Numbered from the stretch's first letter, positions 1 to 7,198 are shown. The stretch is DNA of 11,339 nt from an uncultured Eubacteriales bacterium (GCA_949286815.1 CASEEB010000168.1:1-11339), one strand, 5' to 3'. A program made the numbers and translations. The notes: generated by a model not told the origin, from the letters alone.

Positions 1-1317
1 CCCGGAGCGGTAATTGACGCCGGATTCTGGATGTCATTTGCCGCGACATTCGGTCTGATTGTATATATGCCGCTTGCGGGTTCAATTATAACAAAATTAT
101 TTTCGTTTACAAAAAAATTCAGAGTTTTACATAAGGCTTTATCTTATATAGCGGGATTGTTTTTCGCTGGCATTTGCGCACTGATACCTCTTTTGCTGGT
201 TCTGTGTATATTTATTAAGGAAATATCGGTTTATTCAGTCTGGGCGTCCGCGGTACTGTCAATACCTACCGCCGGAGTGATACTGTTCTCGCTTATTCTG
301 ACAATTGCGTTCAATATTCCGTTTGTAAAAGAAATATGTGTGGATATTCTCAGAAAGACTTCGGGTTTTATGATTGACTTTTGCTCAAAAATATCCGATA
401 AAGAAAACATCGTATATTCTCTCGACTATGATTTCACATATATTTTCGCAATTCTGCTCTCGGTTGCATTTGCCATAACCCTGATTTTGAAATTCAAACA
501 TAAGATTATCTCTTTGATTCCGGTCGCGTCGGTCGTTTTGATCTTTATTATTACAACAATATCATATAACAATATAAATTCCGGTAAAATCAACATTACA
601 TATCTGTCGCCCTCAAGTATAAGCGACATGATAGTAATGACAAACAACAGAGAATGTGTGATATTTGACATTTCAAACGGCAGCAAAAAATCGTACAACG
701 CGGCAATCGAAGCGACAAAGGACTTTGGAGTCACGGAAATAAGCGCGGTAGTGCTGACGGATTTTCACACTGCTCATTCTCCGACACTCTCGGAGCTTTT
801 CAAATCCGAGAAGGTAAAGCAGCTGTATATACCTTATCCGGATGACGCCGACAGTTACTATAACATGCTGTCAGTCCTCGAAAAAGCAAAAGAAAACAAG
901 GTGGAGGTCTTTGTGTACGGCTTTTCCGAAACTCTTGAAATATTCGGAGACGCGAAAGTACAGATCTTACGCGGCAGTCTTGAACGCTCTGCCGTACCGG
1001 TAACGCTTATTGACGTCGCCTGCGGGGATGAAAGCTTAGTCTATGTTTCTTCGGCATACCCCGAAAGTCCGCTCGCGGAATTGGCTGAAAACAAAATCAA
1101 AACATCGGATTATCTTATTATAGGGGCAAGAGGACCTAAGCCAAAGGTACTTTATTCGGTCGAAAACAATAAAAACCTGCAAAGTATGGTAATATCTGAT
1201 TACGAACAGGCAAGATTTCTGGATATTTCGGACATTCCAAAGGATTTTATTCTGACCGTAAATACCGAAAGAACCGATTTTATTATGTATAAAGAACGTA
1301 GGGAAACAAATGAATAA
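1..1317 (+). CDS. comEC: ComEC/Rec2-family DNA-uptake channel, C-terminal part (5' end outside window)
   Basis: The reading frame is open from base 1, and the first residues (DAGFWMSFAATFGL) match the conserved xxGFQLSFxATxGL stretch of the competence membrane domain, so the ATG at 31 is internal and the gene starts upstream. Counting that Met as residue 1, hydrophobic segments lie near 2-20, 36-62, 68-95, 135-153 and 159-179. They are followed by a soluble domain, about 188-420, at the place of the metallo-beta-lactamase domain of ComEC. In the family the channel carries single-stranded DNA across the cytoplasmic membrane during natural transformation. The tail is degenerate: the DVGQGD-like start reads YLSPSSISD, and the HxHxDH metal site reads D244-F-H246-T-A-H249, keeping two histidines but losing the first His and the Asp. 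The IFD of the usual ILIDTG strand survives. The identity as a ComEC homologue is fairly sure; whether it still supports DNA uptake is open. The next gene is convergent, so this one ends its transcription unit. Confidence 0.8.
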   Translation, partial: PGAVIDAGFWMSFAATFGLIVYMPLAGSIITKLFSFTKKFRVLHKALSYIAGLFFAGICALIPLLLVLCIFIKEISVYSVWASAVLSIPTAGVILFSLILTIAFNIPFVKEICVDILRKTSGFMIDFCSKISDKENIVYSLDYDFTYIFAILLSVAFAITLILKFKHKIISLIPVASVVLIFIITTISYNNINSGKINITYLSPSSISDMIVMTNNRECVIFDISNGSKKSYNAAIEATKDFGVTEISAVVLTDFHTAHSPTLSELFKSEKVKQLYIPYPDDADSYYNMLSVLEKAKENKVEVFVYGFSETLEIFGDAKVQILRGSLERSAVPVTLIDVACGDESLVYVSSAYPESPLAELAENKIKTSDYLIIGARGPKPKVLYSVENNKNLQSMVISDYEQARFLDISDIPKDFILTVNTERTDFIMYKERRETNE

Positions 1318-1380
1318 GTAAAAAATCATTTAACATTGTTTTTATATTTTTTGTTTGAGCAGGATATCACTTGTATTAAA

Positions 1381-1425
1381 AAAGGCGTCTCAGCTCTCCC
1401 TTGAGGAAAACTCTGAAACGCCTTT
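1381..1425 (-). terminator. Rho-independent terminator of the SGNH esterase gene, possibly bidirectional
   Basis: AAAGGCGT (1381-1388) pairs with ACGCCTTT (1418-1425), followed after one mismatch by TCAG (1390-1393) with CTGA (1413-1416). On the minus strand the stem runs into six T residues (complement of 1378-1383), the classical intrinsic-terminator layout, about 30 bases past the esterase stop. On the plus strand only TTT plus an AT-rich stretch follows, so it may also stop comEC transcription, less efficiently. Confidence 0.8.
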
Positions 1426-1454
1426 ATGTTATGTCAATTTATTATCGGTAAGAC

Positions 1455-2501
1455 TCATCCAAGTATTGTTTTTACTGAGGTCTGAGCGTATATTCTCGCC
1501 AGAAAATCATTCGGATGGTTTACATTATTGCCGGTCATATCGTAATATCTCTTCTTTTCAAGCAGTGCTCTGTGCATAGATGTCACGGGTATGACTCCTA
1601 CGTTGTCATACTCTGAACAAAGTTCATATAACGCGTCCTGCTGCAGTTCCTGAGCGCAATAAAATCCCGCGACTCTTGAATGGGGAAGCATGGTCGCGAC
1701 CGCGGCCACCTCGGCATCGGGACATCCTTCAAGAAACCGGTCGATTATTGTCTTGGTCTTCTTCGCGTAACCGTCGGGCGAGAGCCATCCGTCATTCATT
1801 CCGAATGCCAGAAACATAAGATCGGGGTGAATATCGACGGCGTTTTCCTTTACGGTTTCGATTGCCCAATCCGAGTTCATTCCGCCCACGGCGGTATTAA
1901 TATATTTTATTTTATCGTTTTTAAAATACTTTTTAAATGATTCGACGACCATCTCGCACCAGCAGTCGGCATTTGGTTCGGAGCCGACTGTTTTACTTGA
2001 GCAAACTCCGGTTGTAATGCTGTCTCCGAAGAAAAGCACCGTAACCTCTTCGCCTTTTGAAGCCTTTTCGATAAACTTTCCGAATTTATCCGATTTTTTC
2101 GGCACGGGTCCCCACCATTTATCGGAATGGGTGTAGGTGACGTGCACCTGTCTTGAGAAAAATGTGGTTCCTTCTCCGTAGATTATGTATTTATGACCTT
2201 TTACCGCGGAACCGAAGAATGTTCCGGGAGCGGGATTCTCCGGATAATACTCGTCCTCGGTAAATACGGGTATGCGGCTGCCGTCAAGCCTTTTAAGCAT
2301 ACCGTCAGTCAACTCGTAATCACGTCCTTTTTCGTATTCGGTTTTCAAATCGTATGACATAACCGAAATTATTTCGTCCGGTCTGTACAGAAGCGGGACA
2401 CTGTCTTCCGCCAAAAACATGACCGTCTCATTATAGATTTCATTTCCTTCCCATATCGGAAGCATATATGTGTCATGGTTGTATTTCTTATATTCGTACA
2501 T
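1455..2501 (-). CDS. SGNH/GDSL-fold hydrolase, probable cytoplasmic carbohydrate acetylesterase
   Basis: The protein has 348 residues. About 1-145 form an N-terminal part rich in beta-strand-like sequence; 150-345 form the SGNH hydrolase domain. Block I is FFGDSIT with nucleophile Ser161, block II is AVGGMNS with Gly207, and block III is GMND with Asn236. The C-terminal catalytic block is NNVNHPNDF with His329. In the family these residues remove acyl, often acetyl, groups from sugars. The usual DxxH is NxxH here (Asn326), so the charge relay may lack its Asp. There is no signal peptide or membrane segment, which suggests a cytoplasmic enzyme. The start is supported by an AGGGAGG site (complement of about 2509-2515) placed just before ATG. 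The gene has its own promoter and terminator and is divergent from the reductase operon. Lying near GH78 and GH127 genes, it may deacetylate imported plant oligosaccharides; that is inference. Lipase or thioesterase activity cannot be excluded. Confidence 0.82.
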   Translation of the reverse strand: MYEYKKYNHDTYMLPIWEGNEIYNETVMFLAEDSVPLLYRPDEIISVMSYDLKTEYEKGRDYELTDGMLKRLDGSRIPVFTEDEYYPENPAPGTFFGSAVKGHKYIIYGEGTTFFSRQVHVTYTHSDKWWGPVPKKSDKFGKFIEKASKGEEVTVLFFGDSITTGVCSSKTVGSEPNADCWCEMVVESFKKYFKNDKIKYINTAVGGMNSDWAIETVKENAVDIHPDLMFLAFGMNDGWLSPDGYAKKTKTIIDRFLEGCPDAEVAAVATMLPHSRVAGFYCAQELQQDALYELCSEYDNVGVIPVTSMHRALLEKKRYYDMTGNNVNHPNDFLARIYAQTSVKTILG

Positions 2502-2540
2502 TTCAAGTCCTCCCTGAACGGTTTAAATAATAACAAGACA

Positions 2541-2569
2541 ATTATATATTAAAACCGAATCTATTTCAA
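2541..2569 (-). promoter_or_regulatory. Sigma-A promoter of the SGNH esterase gene
   Basis: On the minus strand, TTGAAA (complement of 2564-2569) and a perfect TATAAT (complement of 2541-2546) are separated by 17 bases. Transcription would start near 2534, giving a leader of about 30 bases that carries the AGGGAGG ribosome binding site. It lies about 40 bases from the divergent promoter of the reductase, so the two could share control. Confidence 0.8.
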
Positions 2570-2610
2570 GGGCTTTAAGAAAAAAATATAAAAAATAATC
2601 AAAATAGTGA

Positions 2611-2639
2611 TTGACTTATGTGAAATTTTCTGATAAAAT
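2611..2639 (+). promoter_or_regulatory. Sigma-A promoter of the reductase-kinase operon
   Basis: TTGACT (2611-2616) and TAAAAT (2634-2639) are separated by exactly 17 bases in a very AT-rich context. The predicted start of transcription is near 2646, leaving a leader of about 83 bases before the ATG at 2729. Confidence 0.75.
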
Positions 2640-2650
2640 AAAGTAACCGT

Positions 2651-2698
2651 AATCGCAAATTATAAAGCTGTCAAAAAGCTGAGTTTGTATTTGTGATT
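2651..2698 (+). promoter_or_regulatory. Predicted stem-loop in the 5' leader of the reductase operon
   Basis: AATCGCAAAT (2651-2660) can pair over ten positions with ATTTGTGATT (2689-2698), with one G-U wobble. The 28-base interior holds AGCT (2666-2669) and AGCT (2677-2680), which can form an inner 4-bp stem. The outer stem begins only about five bases after the predicted transcription start and ends about 22 bases before the AGGAGGT site. It does not match a riboswitch class that I recognise; it could simply stabilise the 5' end of the mRNA. Confidence 0.4.
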
Positions 2699-2728
2699 CA
2701 GTCAATATATATAAAACAGGAGGTACAT

Positions 2729-3862
2729 ATGCAGTACAGAAATATACCGAAACTCGGCATCAAAGTATCCGCCTTCGGACTCGGATGCATGAGATTTCCG
2801 ATGAAAACAACAGAGGACGGTAAAACAGAGGTTGATTATCCGCTTGCGGAAAGTATAATTCACCGCGCTGTTGACGGAGGGGTAAATTATCTGGATACGG
2901 CTTTTGTATACTCAAACGGTCAGAATGAGGATGTTGTGGGCAGAGCGCTTCAGGGCGGTTACAGGGAAAAAGTATACTTAGCGACAAAACTGCCTACATG
3001 GCAGTGCGAAAAAACGCAGGACATGTACGATTTGTTTGAAAAACAGTTAAAGGCTCTGCGCACCGACCACATTGATTTTTATCTGATTCACTCGCTTTCC
3101 GCGGATAAATGGGATAAAATGAAAGAAATAGGAGTGAGGGAATTTCTTGATGAGCTGAAAGCCAAAAAATTGATAAGGTACGCGTGCTTTTCTTTTCATG
3201 ACAGCTATGAGGCTTTTGAACATATACTGAACGACTATGATTGGGATATGTGTCAGATACAGTTCAACATTCTTGACGTAAACAATCAGGCGGGACTCAA
3301 GGGTCTTAAGCTTGCCGGAAGTAAAAACATTCCTGTCGTGATAATGGAAGGCTTGCTGGGCGGAAAACTCGCCTCGGTGCCCGATACGGTTCAGGCGGTA
3401 TACGACTCATATCCTGAAAAAAGGTCTGCCGCGGAATGGGCTTTCAGATGGCTCTGCAATTTTGACGAGGTCGCGACTGTACTCTCCGGGGTTACGGACC
3501 TTAATATGACAGAGGACAATCTCCGCATATTTGACAAGGCTTACGCCGGATGCATGTCCGATGAAGAACTGAAAATTATAGACAAGGCGAGGGATGAATA
3601 TCAGAAACGGCTTAAGATAGGCTGTACCGGTTGCCGCTACTGTATGCCGTGTCCTCAGGGAGTAGATATTCCGGGTATATTTTCAATCTGGAACGACAGC
3701 TATAAATTCAACCGCCCGGAAGAGGGTAAACACAGATACGCCTCTCTCTCCGAGGCTAACCGCGCGAGTATGTGTGTCGGATGCGGCGCATGTCAGGCGG
3801 TATGTCCTCAGAATCTTTCCATTCCCGAAAAACTCAGGGAAGCGGAAACGGAACTTTTATAA
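2729..3862 (+). CDS. Aldo/keto reductase with C-terminal double 4Fe-4S domain (COG1453 type)
   Basis: The chosen ATG follows an ideal AGGAGGT site at 2718-2724; an in-frame GTG at 2693 is rejected because it has no such site and the family homology begins at MQYRNIPKLG. The 377-residue protein carries an NAD(P)H-dependent (beta/alpha)8 reductase domain (about 1-290) with the tetrad Asp56, Tyr61, Lys87 and His121. A ferredoxin-like tail (about 295-377) follows, with CxxCxxCxxCP (Cys299, 302, 305, 308) and CxxCxxCxxxCP (Cys349, 352, 355, 359). The layout is that of the predicted oxidoreductases of COG1453, common in strict anaerobes. There electrons probably pass between the nicotinamide site and ferredoxin-like partners through the clusters; the natural substrate is unknown. 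It is cytoplasmic, with no signal peptide. Its stop codon directly touches the start of the kinase gene, so the two are co-transcribed and probably translationally coupled. The fusion architecture is certain; substrate and partner are not. Confidence 0.9.
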   Translation: MQYRNIPKLGIKVSAFGLGCMRFPMKTTEDGKTEVDYPLAESIIHRAVDGGVNYLDTAFVYSNGQNEDVVGRALQGGYREKVYLATKLPTWQCEKTQDMYDLFEKQLKALRTDHIDFYLIHSLSADKWDKMKEIGVREFLDELKAKKLIRYACFSFHDSYEAFEHILNDYDWDMCQIQFNILDVNNQAGLKGLKLAGSKNIPVVIMEGLLGGKLASVPDTVQAVYDSYPEKRSAAEWAFRWLCNFDEVATVLSGVTDLNMTEDNLRIFDKAYAGCMSDEELKIIDKARDEYQKRLKIGCTGCRYCMPCPQGVDIPGIFSIWNDSYKFNRPEEGKHRYASLSEANRASMCVGCGACQAVCPQNLSIPEKLREAETELL

Positions 3863-4462
3863 ATGAGATTTTTTACATACAACGATATTCCAGAAATAGC
3901 GGAAATTTTGCGCCTTAGATTTTCTTCTATGTCGGGCGGGCGCTGTATTGCGGCGATAGACGGACGCGCGGCGTCGGGAAAGACCACACTTGCGAATAAA
4001 CTTTCGGCGGAACTCGATAACTGCACGGTATTTCATACCGACGACTATTTTCTCCCTCCCGAAATGAGAACAGAAGACAGGCTCAATGAACCCGGAGGAA
4101 ATTTTGACCGCGAGAGATTTATGCGGGAAATCATAATTCCTCTTAAAAAAAATTCGGAAAACGTCATATTCCGCAAATTCATGTGCGGCAGTATGACTTA
4201 TTCTCCGTATATTGACGTGTCACCCACCGGAATCGTCATTGTAGAGGGAGCATACTGTATGCATCCGGATATTCGGAAGTCCGGAATTTATTCTATTTCT
4301 ATATTTTCTGACACTGACCGCGACATACAAATAAACAGGATAAAAGAACGCGACGGGGAAGACAAGCTCAAAGTATTTAAAGAAAAATGGATACCTCTTG
4401 AGGAAAAATATTTCCACGAATTCTCCATTCGGGAGAAAACCGATTACATATACAAAATATAA
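3863..4462 (+). CDS. Uridine kinase-like P-loop kinase
   Basis: The 199-residue protein has Walker A GRAASGKTT (34-42, Lys40), followed by the HTDDYFLPP segment (Asp60, Asp61), which in uridine kinases and phosphoribulokinases lies at the phosphate-acceptor and magnesium site. IVIVEGAYCMHP (124-135, Glu128) is the Walker B-like strand. A lid-like stretch with arginines is INRIKERDG (157-165). The length is near that of uridine kinases, so a nucleoside or related small-molecule kinase is likely, but the family also phosphorylates pantothenate, ribulose phosphate and other sugars and the acceptor cannot be read off. The first 25 residues precede the P-loop and are not recognised. The ATG follows the reductase TAA with no gap; a modest GGAA at 3850-3853 and coupling probably drive translation. 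The stop is followed by an AT-rich hairpin before the rhamnosidase gene. I am confident of the fold, not of the substrate. Confidence 0.75.
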   Translation: MRFFTYNDIPEIAEILRLRFSSMSGGRCIAAIDGRAASGKTTLANKLSAELDNCTVFHTDDYFLPPEMRTEDRLNEPGGNFDRERFMREIIIPLKKNSENVIFRKFMCGSMTYSPYIDVSPTGIVIVEGAYCMHPDIRKSGIYSISIFSDTDRDIQINRIKERDGEDKLKVFKEKWIPLEEKYFHEFSIREKTDYIYKI

Positions 4463-4485
4463 TCAGCCCGTATTATTTTAATTAT

Positions 4486-4515
4486 AAATTATAAGAGCTA
4501 AAACTTTTATAATTT
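4486..4515 (+). repeat. AT-rich inverted repeat between the kinase and rhamnosidase genes
   Basis: AAATTATAAGAG (4486-4497) pairs with CTTTTATAATTT (4504-4515) over twelve positions with one G-U wobble and a six-base loop. The pairing can continue outward for about five more A-T pairs past a one-base bulge. A few T residues follow on the plus strand. It could be a weak terminator for the reductase-kinase operon or an operator-type palindrome; its low GC content makes strong termination doubtful. Confidence 0.45.
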
Positions 4516-4526
4516 TATAATATATA

Positions 4527-4540
4527 GCATTAATTGATGC
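4527..4540 (+). promoter_or_regulatory. Operator-like palindrome just upstream of the rhamnosidase ribosome binding site
   Basis: GCATTAATTGATGC is palindromic at 12 of 14 positions and ends two bases before the AAAGGAAG ribosome binding site (4542-4549). Its size and symmetry fit a dimeric repressor site, but no regulator gene lies in the window and I did not find the same motif ahead of the other genes. A clear -35/-10 pair is not visible in this gap, though TATAAT occurs at 4508-4513 and 4516-4521. Confidence 0.25.
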
Positions 4541-4556
4541 GAAAGGAAGTACTGTT

Positions 4557-7139
4557 ATGCTAAAACTTTACGATTTATCGATCGACTATATCAATGAACC
4601 GTCGCTCGTAAATACCGAAGGTCTCCGGTTTGGCTGGAAATTGGAATCAAGCAATACCGACGTGTATCAAAAAAGCTTCCGGGTAAAAATCTCGGATGCT
4701 CAAGGCACGGTTTTTGATTCGGGAATTGTTGAATCAAACAAGTGTTATGATGTTTCATTTGAAAACCTCATTCTGCCCTCACGTTCCGATTTTTCGGTGT
4801 CCGTGAGCGTCACGGACAATTACGGAGAAAACGCCGAAAGCAAAATAGACGTTTCTACCGGAATTCTGCCGGAAGAATGGGGAAGCGCCGAATGGATAAA
4901 GCCATCGACGCACCTTAGCGGTTGGGCTCCTTACATGAGGACAAAATTCACATGCGGAAAAGTTAAAAAAGCGGTTATGTACGCGAGCGGACTCGGCTGC
5001 GCGGAATATTATGTAAACGGTCTGAAAACCGACGATTATTACATAGACCCTCCCATGACAAACTATGAAAAAACCGTATTTTACCGCAGATATGACATTA
5101 CAAATATGTTAAACGAGGGCGGAAACGCGGTCTGCGTCCTGCTTGGAGAAGGATTTTACTCTCAGAGCCGCGTATGGGGACACTACGGATTGGTATACGG
5201 AGATGTCTGCGCGAAAATCAGAATCGAAATTGAACTTACGGACGGCAATGTTAAAAATATAGTCACTGATACAAACAACTGGAAATACAAATACAGTCCG
5301 ATAACGGTCAATAACTTATACGGCGGTGAGACCTATGACTGCAGACTGGAAACCGATAAATTTTCCGAATATGACGGAAGCGACGACGGATGGGGAAGCG
5401 TGATTGTTGACCAGACTCCGAAAGGAGTTCTCACTCCCTGTATAATGCCTCCCGTAAAAGTTATCCGTGAGCTTCCCGCGATAAGCGTAACCCCATGCAG
5501 CGGTCAAAACGACGGGGCATGGATATTTGATATCGGTGAAAACATGGCGGGAATTGCGGAATTTCATCTGCCCTGGTCTCCCAAAGGCGCCGTTTACGTA
5601 TTCAGATATGCCGAAACGCTCAACCAGAACGGCGACCTCGATTTCCGTTCGATAGGCACCTTCGCGACGCAGTGTATACAGCAGGATATCTATATCTGCC
5701 GCGGCGACAAGGGCGGAGAGACATACAGACCGAGATTCTGCTATCACGGATACAGATTTGTGGAAGTCACCGGAATCCACGACTTTTCAAAGGGATACGG
5801 TACAATGCCGCAGGCGTCCCTTGTAAAGGGAATTCAGCTGTCCACAGATTTTGACGGCAAATCCTCATTCAGTACTTCTTACACGTATCTTGATAAAATA
5901 CATAAGGTAATGGACAATACCTTCCGTTCAAATTTCCACGGATTCCCCGAAGACTGTCCCGCGCGCGAAAAATGCGGTTGGCTCGGAGACGCGGAGGTCG
6001 TTTGCAACTGGGGACTTTTGAATTACAATACCGTTGCCGCGTATGAAAAATATCTCAATGACATACGCACGACAACGGAAGTTTACGGAACCTGGCAGAT
6101 GATTTCTCCCGGAAAGAGAGGCTGCGGGGAGGCTTCTCCGCTGTGGGGATGCGCCCAGATAATTCTTCCGTATTACATGTATAAATACTGCGGCGACAGA
6201 GAGGCTGTCATAAAGAATTTTGACCTTATGCAGCAATGGGTAGAGCATGAATGCAACCGCGCGGAGGATTATATAATTTCCGTAGGACTCGGAGACTGGG
6301 ATCCCCCCGAATCGAACGAGGGAAAAAGACGTATGCCGGTACCTCACTCGTCAACCTTCATGTTTTATGAAATATGCGTGCTGATGGAGGAAATCTGCAA
6401 GGAGTTCGGAATGGGCGACCCTGATTATTACTCATCGCTTGCCGCGAAGATAAAGGAATCGGCAATCCGCCATTTTTACAATTCAGAGACTCACAGCTAC
6501 GGATATTGGGGTTCGGACGGCGTTGCGCTGAAAACCGGTCTGTATCCGGACGGTGAAAAACAGGCTTTGCTTGACTCACTTATCAAAATGATGAAAAATG
6601 ACGACTACGCAATGCCGACGGGCATATATGCCAATAAATACCTGGTTCCCGCGCTGCTTGAGGAGGGCAAAGGAGATATTGCCATCGCGTTTCTCTTTAA
6701 CAAAAACCATCCCAGCTTTGCGACAATGCTTGATGATAACGCCACAACAATGTGGGAAGACCTCGATATGTCGTTTATCACGGATAAATCGCGCGGTGTA
6801 GCGTCATACAATCACCCGATGCACGGAGGCTTCCTCTATACCCTGATAACGCATTTCGCGGGCATCAGACCTCTTTGCGCGGCGTTTGAAAAATTTGAGT
6901 TCAATCCGTGCCATGTCAGCGGAGTAGACGATATAGACGCCTCGTTCAATACTCCCGCGGGACGTATCTCGGTATCGTTTAAAAAGAAAGCTGACGGATA
7001 TGAATATACGCTTACGGTTCCGCCTACAACATCTTGCACGGTTAATCTCGGATTCGCGTCAGACATTGTAATAGACGGCAAGGCTTGTCAGAATCTTACA
7101 AAGCTCGGTTCCGGCGTTCACACCATAACCGCGAAATAA
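4557..7139 (+). CDS. GH78 alpha-L-rhamnosidase, cytoplasmic
   Basis: The 860-residue protein has the layout of GH78 bacterial rhamnosidases. A beta-sandwich covers about 1-105, an N-terminal rhamnosidase domain 110-290, a second beta domain 295-430, the (alpha/alpha)6 barrel about 435-770, and a C-terminal beta domain to the end. The signature DCPAREKCGWLGD supplies Asp466, Glu471 and Asp478, with the same spacing as Asp567, Glu572 and Asp579 of Streptomyces avermitilis Rha78A (from memory); the later catalytic Glu is Glu734 in TTMWED, followed by the conserved NHPMHGG (752-758). It releases terminal L-rhamnose by inversion. No signal peptide is present, so it should act in the cytoplasm on imported glycosides or pectin fragments. 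The ATG follows AAAGGAAG at 4542-4549 with 7-base spacing. The next gene, GH127, begins about 90 bases later with no promoter seen between, which suggests a two-gene operon for L-sugar release. The family is sure; linkage and aglycone are unknown. Confidence 0.93.
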   Translation: MLKLYDLSIDYINEPSLVNTEGLRFGWKLESSNTDVYQKSFRVKISDAQGTVFDSGIVESNKCYDVSFENLILPSRSDFSVSVSVTDNYGENAESKIDVSTGILPEEWGSAEWIKPSTHLSGWAPYMRTKFTCGKVKKAVMYASGLGCAEYYVNGLKTDDYYIDPPMTNYEKTVFYRRYDITNMLNEGGNAVCVLLGEGFYSQSRVWGHYGLVYGDVCAKIRIEIELTDGNVKNIVTDTNNWKYKYSPITVNNLYGGETYDCRLETDKFSEYDGSDDGWGSVIVDQTPKGVLTPCIMPPVKVIRELPAISVTPCSGQNDGAWIFDIGENMAGIAEFHLPWSPKGAVYVFRYAETLNQNGDLDFRSIGTFATQCIQQDIYICRGDKGGETYRPRFCYHGYRFVEVTGIHDFSKGYGTMPQASLVKGIQLSTDFDGKSSFSTSYTYLDKIHKVMDNTFRSNFHGFPEDCPAREKCGWLGDAEVVCNWGLLNYNTVAAYEKYLNDIRTTTEVYGTWQMISPGKRGCGEASPLWGCAQIILPYYMYKYCGDREAVIKNFDLMQQWVEHECNRAEDYIISVGLGDWDPPESNEGKRRMPVPHSSTFMFYEICVLMEEICKEFGMGDPDYYSSLAAKIKESAIRHFYNSETHSYGYWGSDGVALKTGLYPDGEKQALLDSLIKMMKNDDYAMPTGIYANKYLVPALLEEGKGDIAIAFLFNKNHPSFATMLDDNATTMWEDLDMSFITDKSRGVASYNHPMHGGFLYTLITHFAGIRPLCAAFEKFEFNPCHVSGVDDIDASFNTPAGRISVSFKKKADGYEYTLTVPPTTSCTVNLGFASDIVIDGKACQNLTKLGSGVHTITAK

Positions 7140-7170
7140 ACAATAAAACAGACTTTACATTAAAATCCAC

Positions 7171-7198
7171 GGGGCTGCAGTAAACATACTGCCGCCCC
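7171..7198 (+). repeat. Strong GC-rich hairpin between the rhamnosidase and arabinofuranosidase genes
   Basis: GGGGC-T-GCAGT (7171-7181) pairs with ACTGC-C-GCCCC (7188-7198): ten pairs, one T/C mismatch and a six-base loop. It is by far the most stable small hairpin in the window. Only TATATT follows rather than a T run, so it is not a good intrinsic terminator. It may be a partial terminator or an mRNA-stabilising element that sets different levels of the two hydrolases. Confidence 0.6.

Noticed and set aside
31..33. ATG at 31 as the true start of the first gene
   Set aside because: The frame stays open to base 1 and the preceding residues belong to the conserved ComEC motif, so this Met is internal.
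426..734. 102-codon minus-strand reading frame inside comEC
   Set aside because: It lies wholly opposite a well-supported coding region, has no ribosome binding site and shows no recognisable motif.
1355..1579. Small plus-strand reading frame over the terminator region
   Set aside because: It runs through the terminator hairpin and the 3' end of the esterase gene, starts with a non-ATG codon lacking a ribosome binding site, and matches no family.
1680..1940. 86-codon plus-strand frame opposite the SGNH gene
   Set aside because: The opposite strand encodes all SGNH catalytic blocks; this frame is a shadow with no ribosome binding site.
2693..2728. Upstream GTG start for the aldo/keto reductase
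   Set aside because: ATG 2729 has an ideal AGGAGGT site and begins at the family's usual N-terminus; the GTG falls inside the predicted leader stem.
5316..5780. 154-codon minus-strand frame inside the rhamnosidase gene
   Set aside because: The plus strand encodes conserved GH78 domains throughout; the antisense frame shows no motif and no promoter.
5928..6347. 139-codon minus-strand frame over the GH78 catalytic motif
   Set aside because: It is antisense to the DCPAREKCGWLGD active site and has no independent support.
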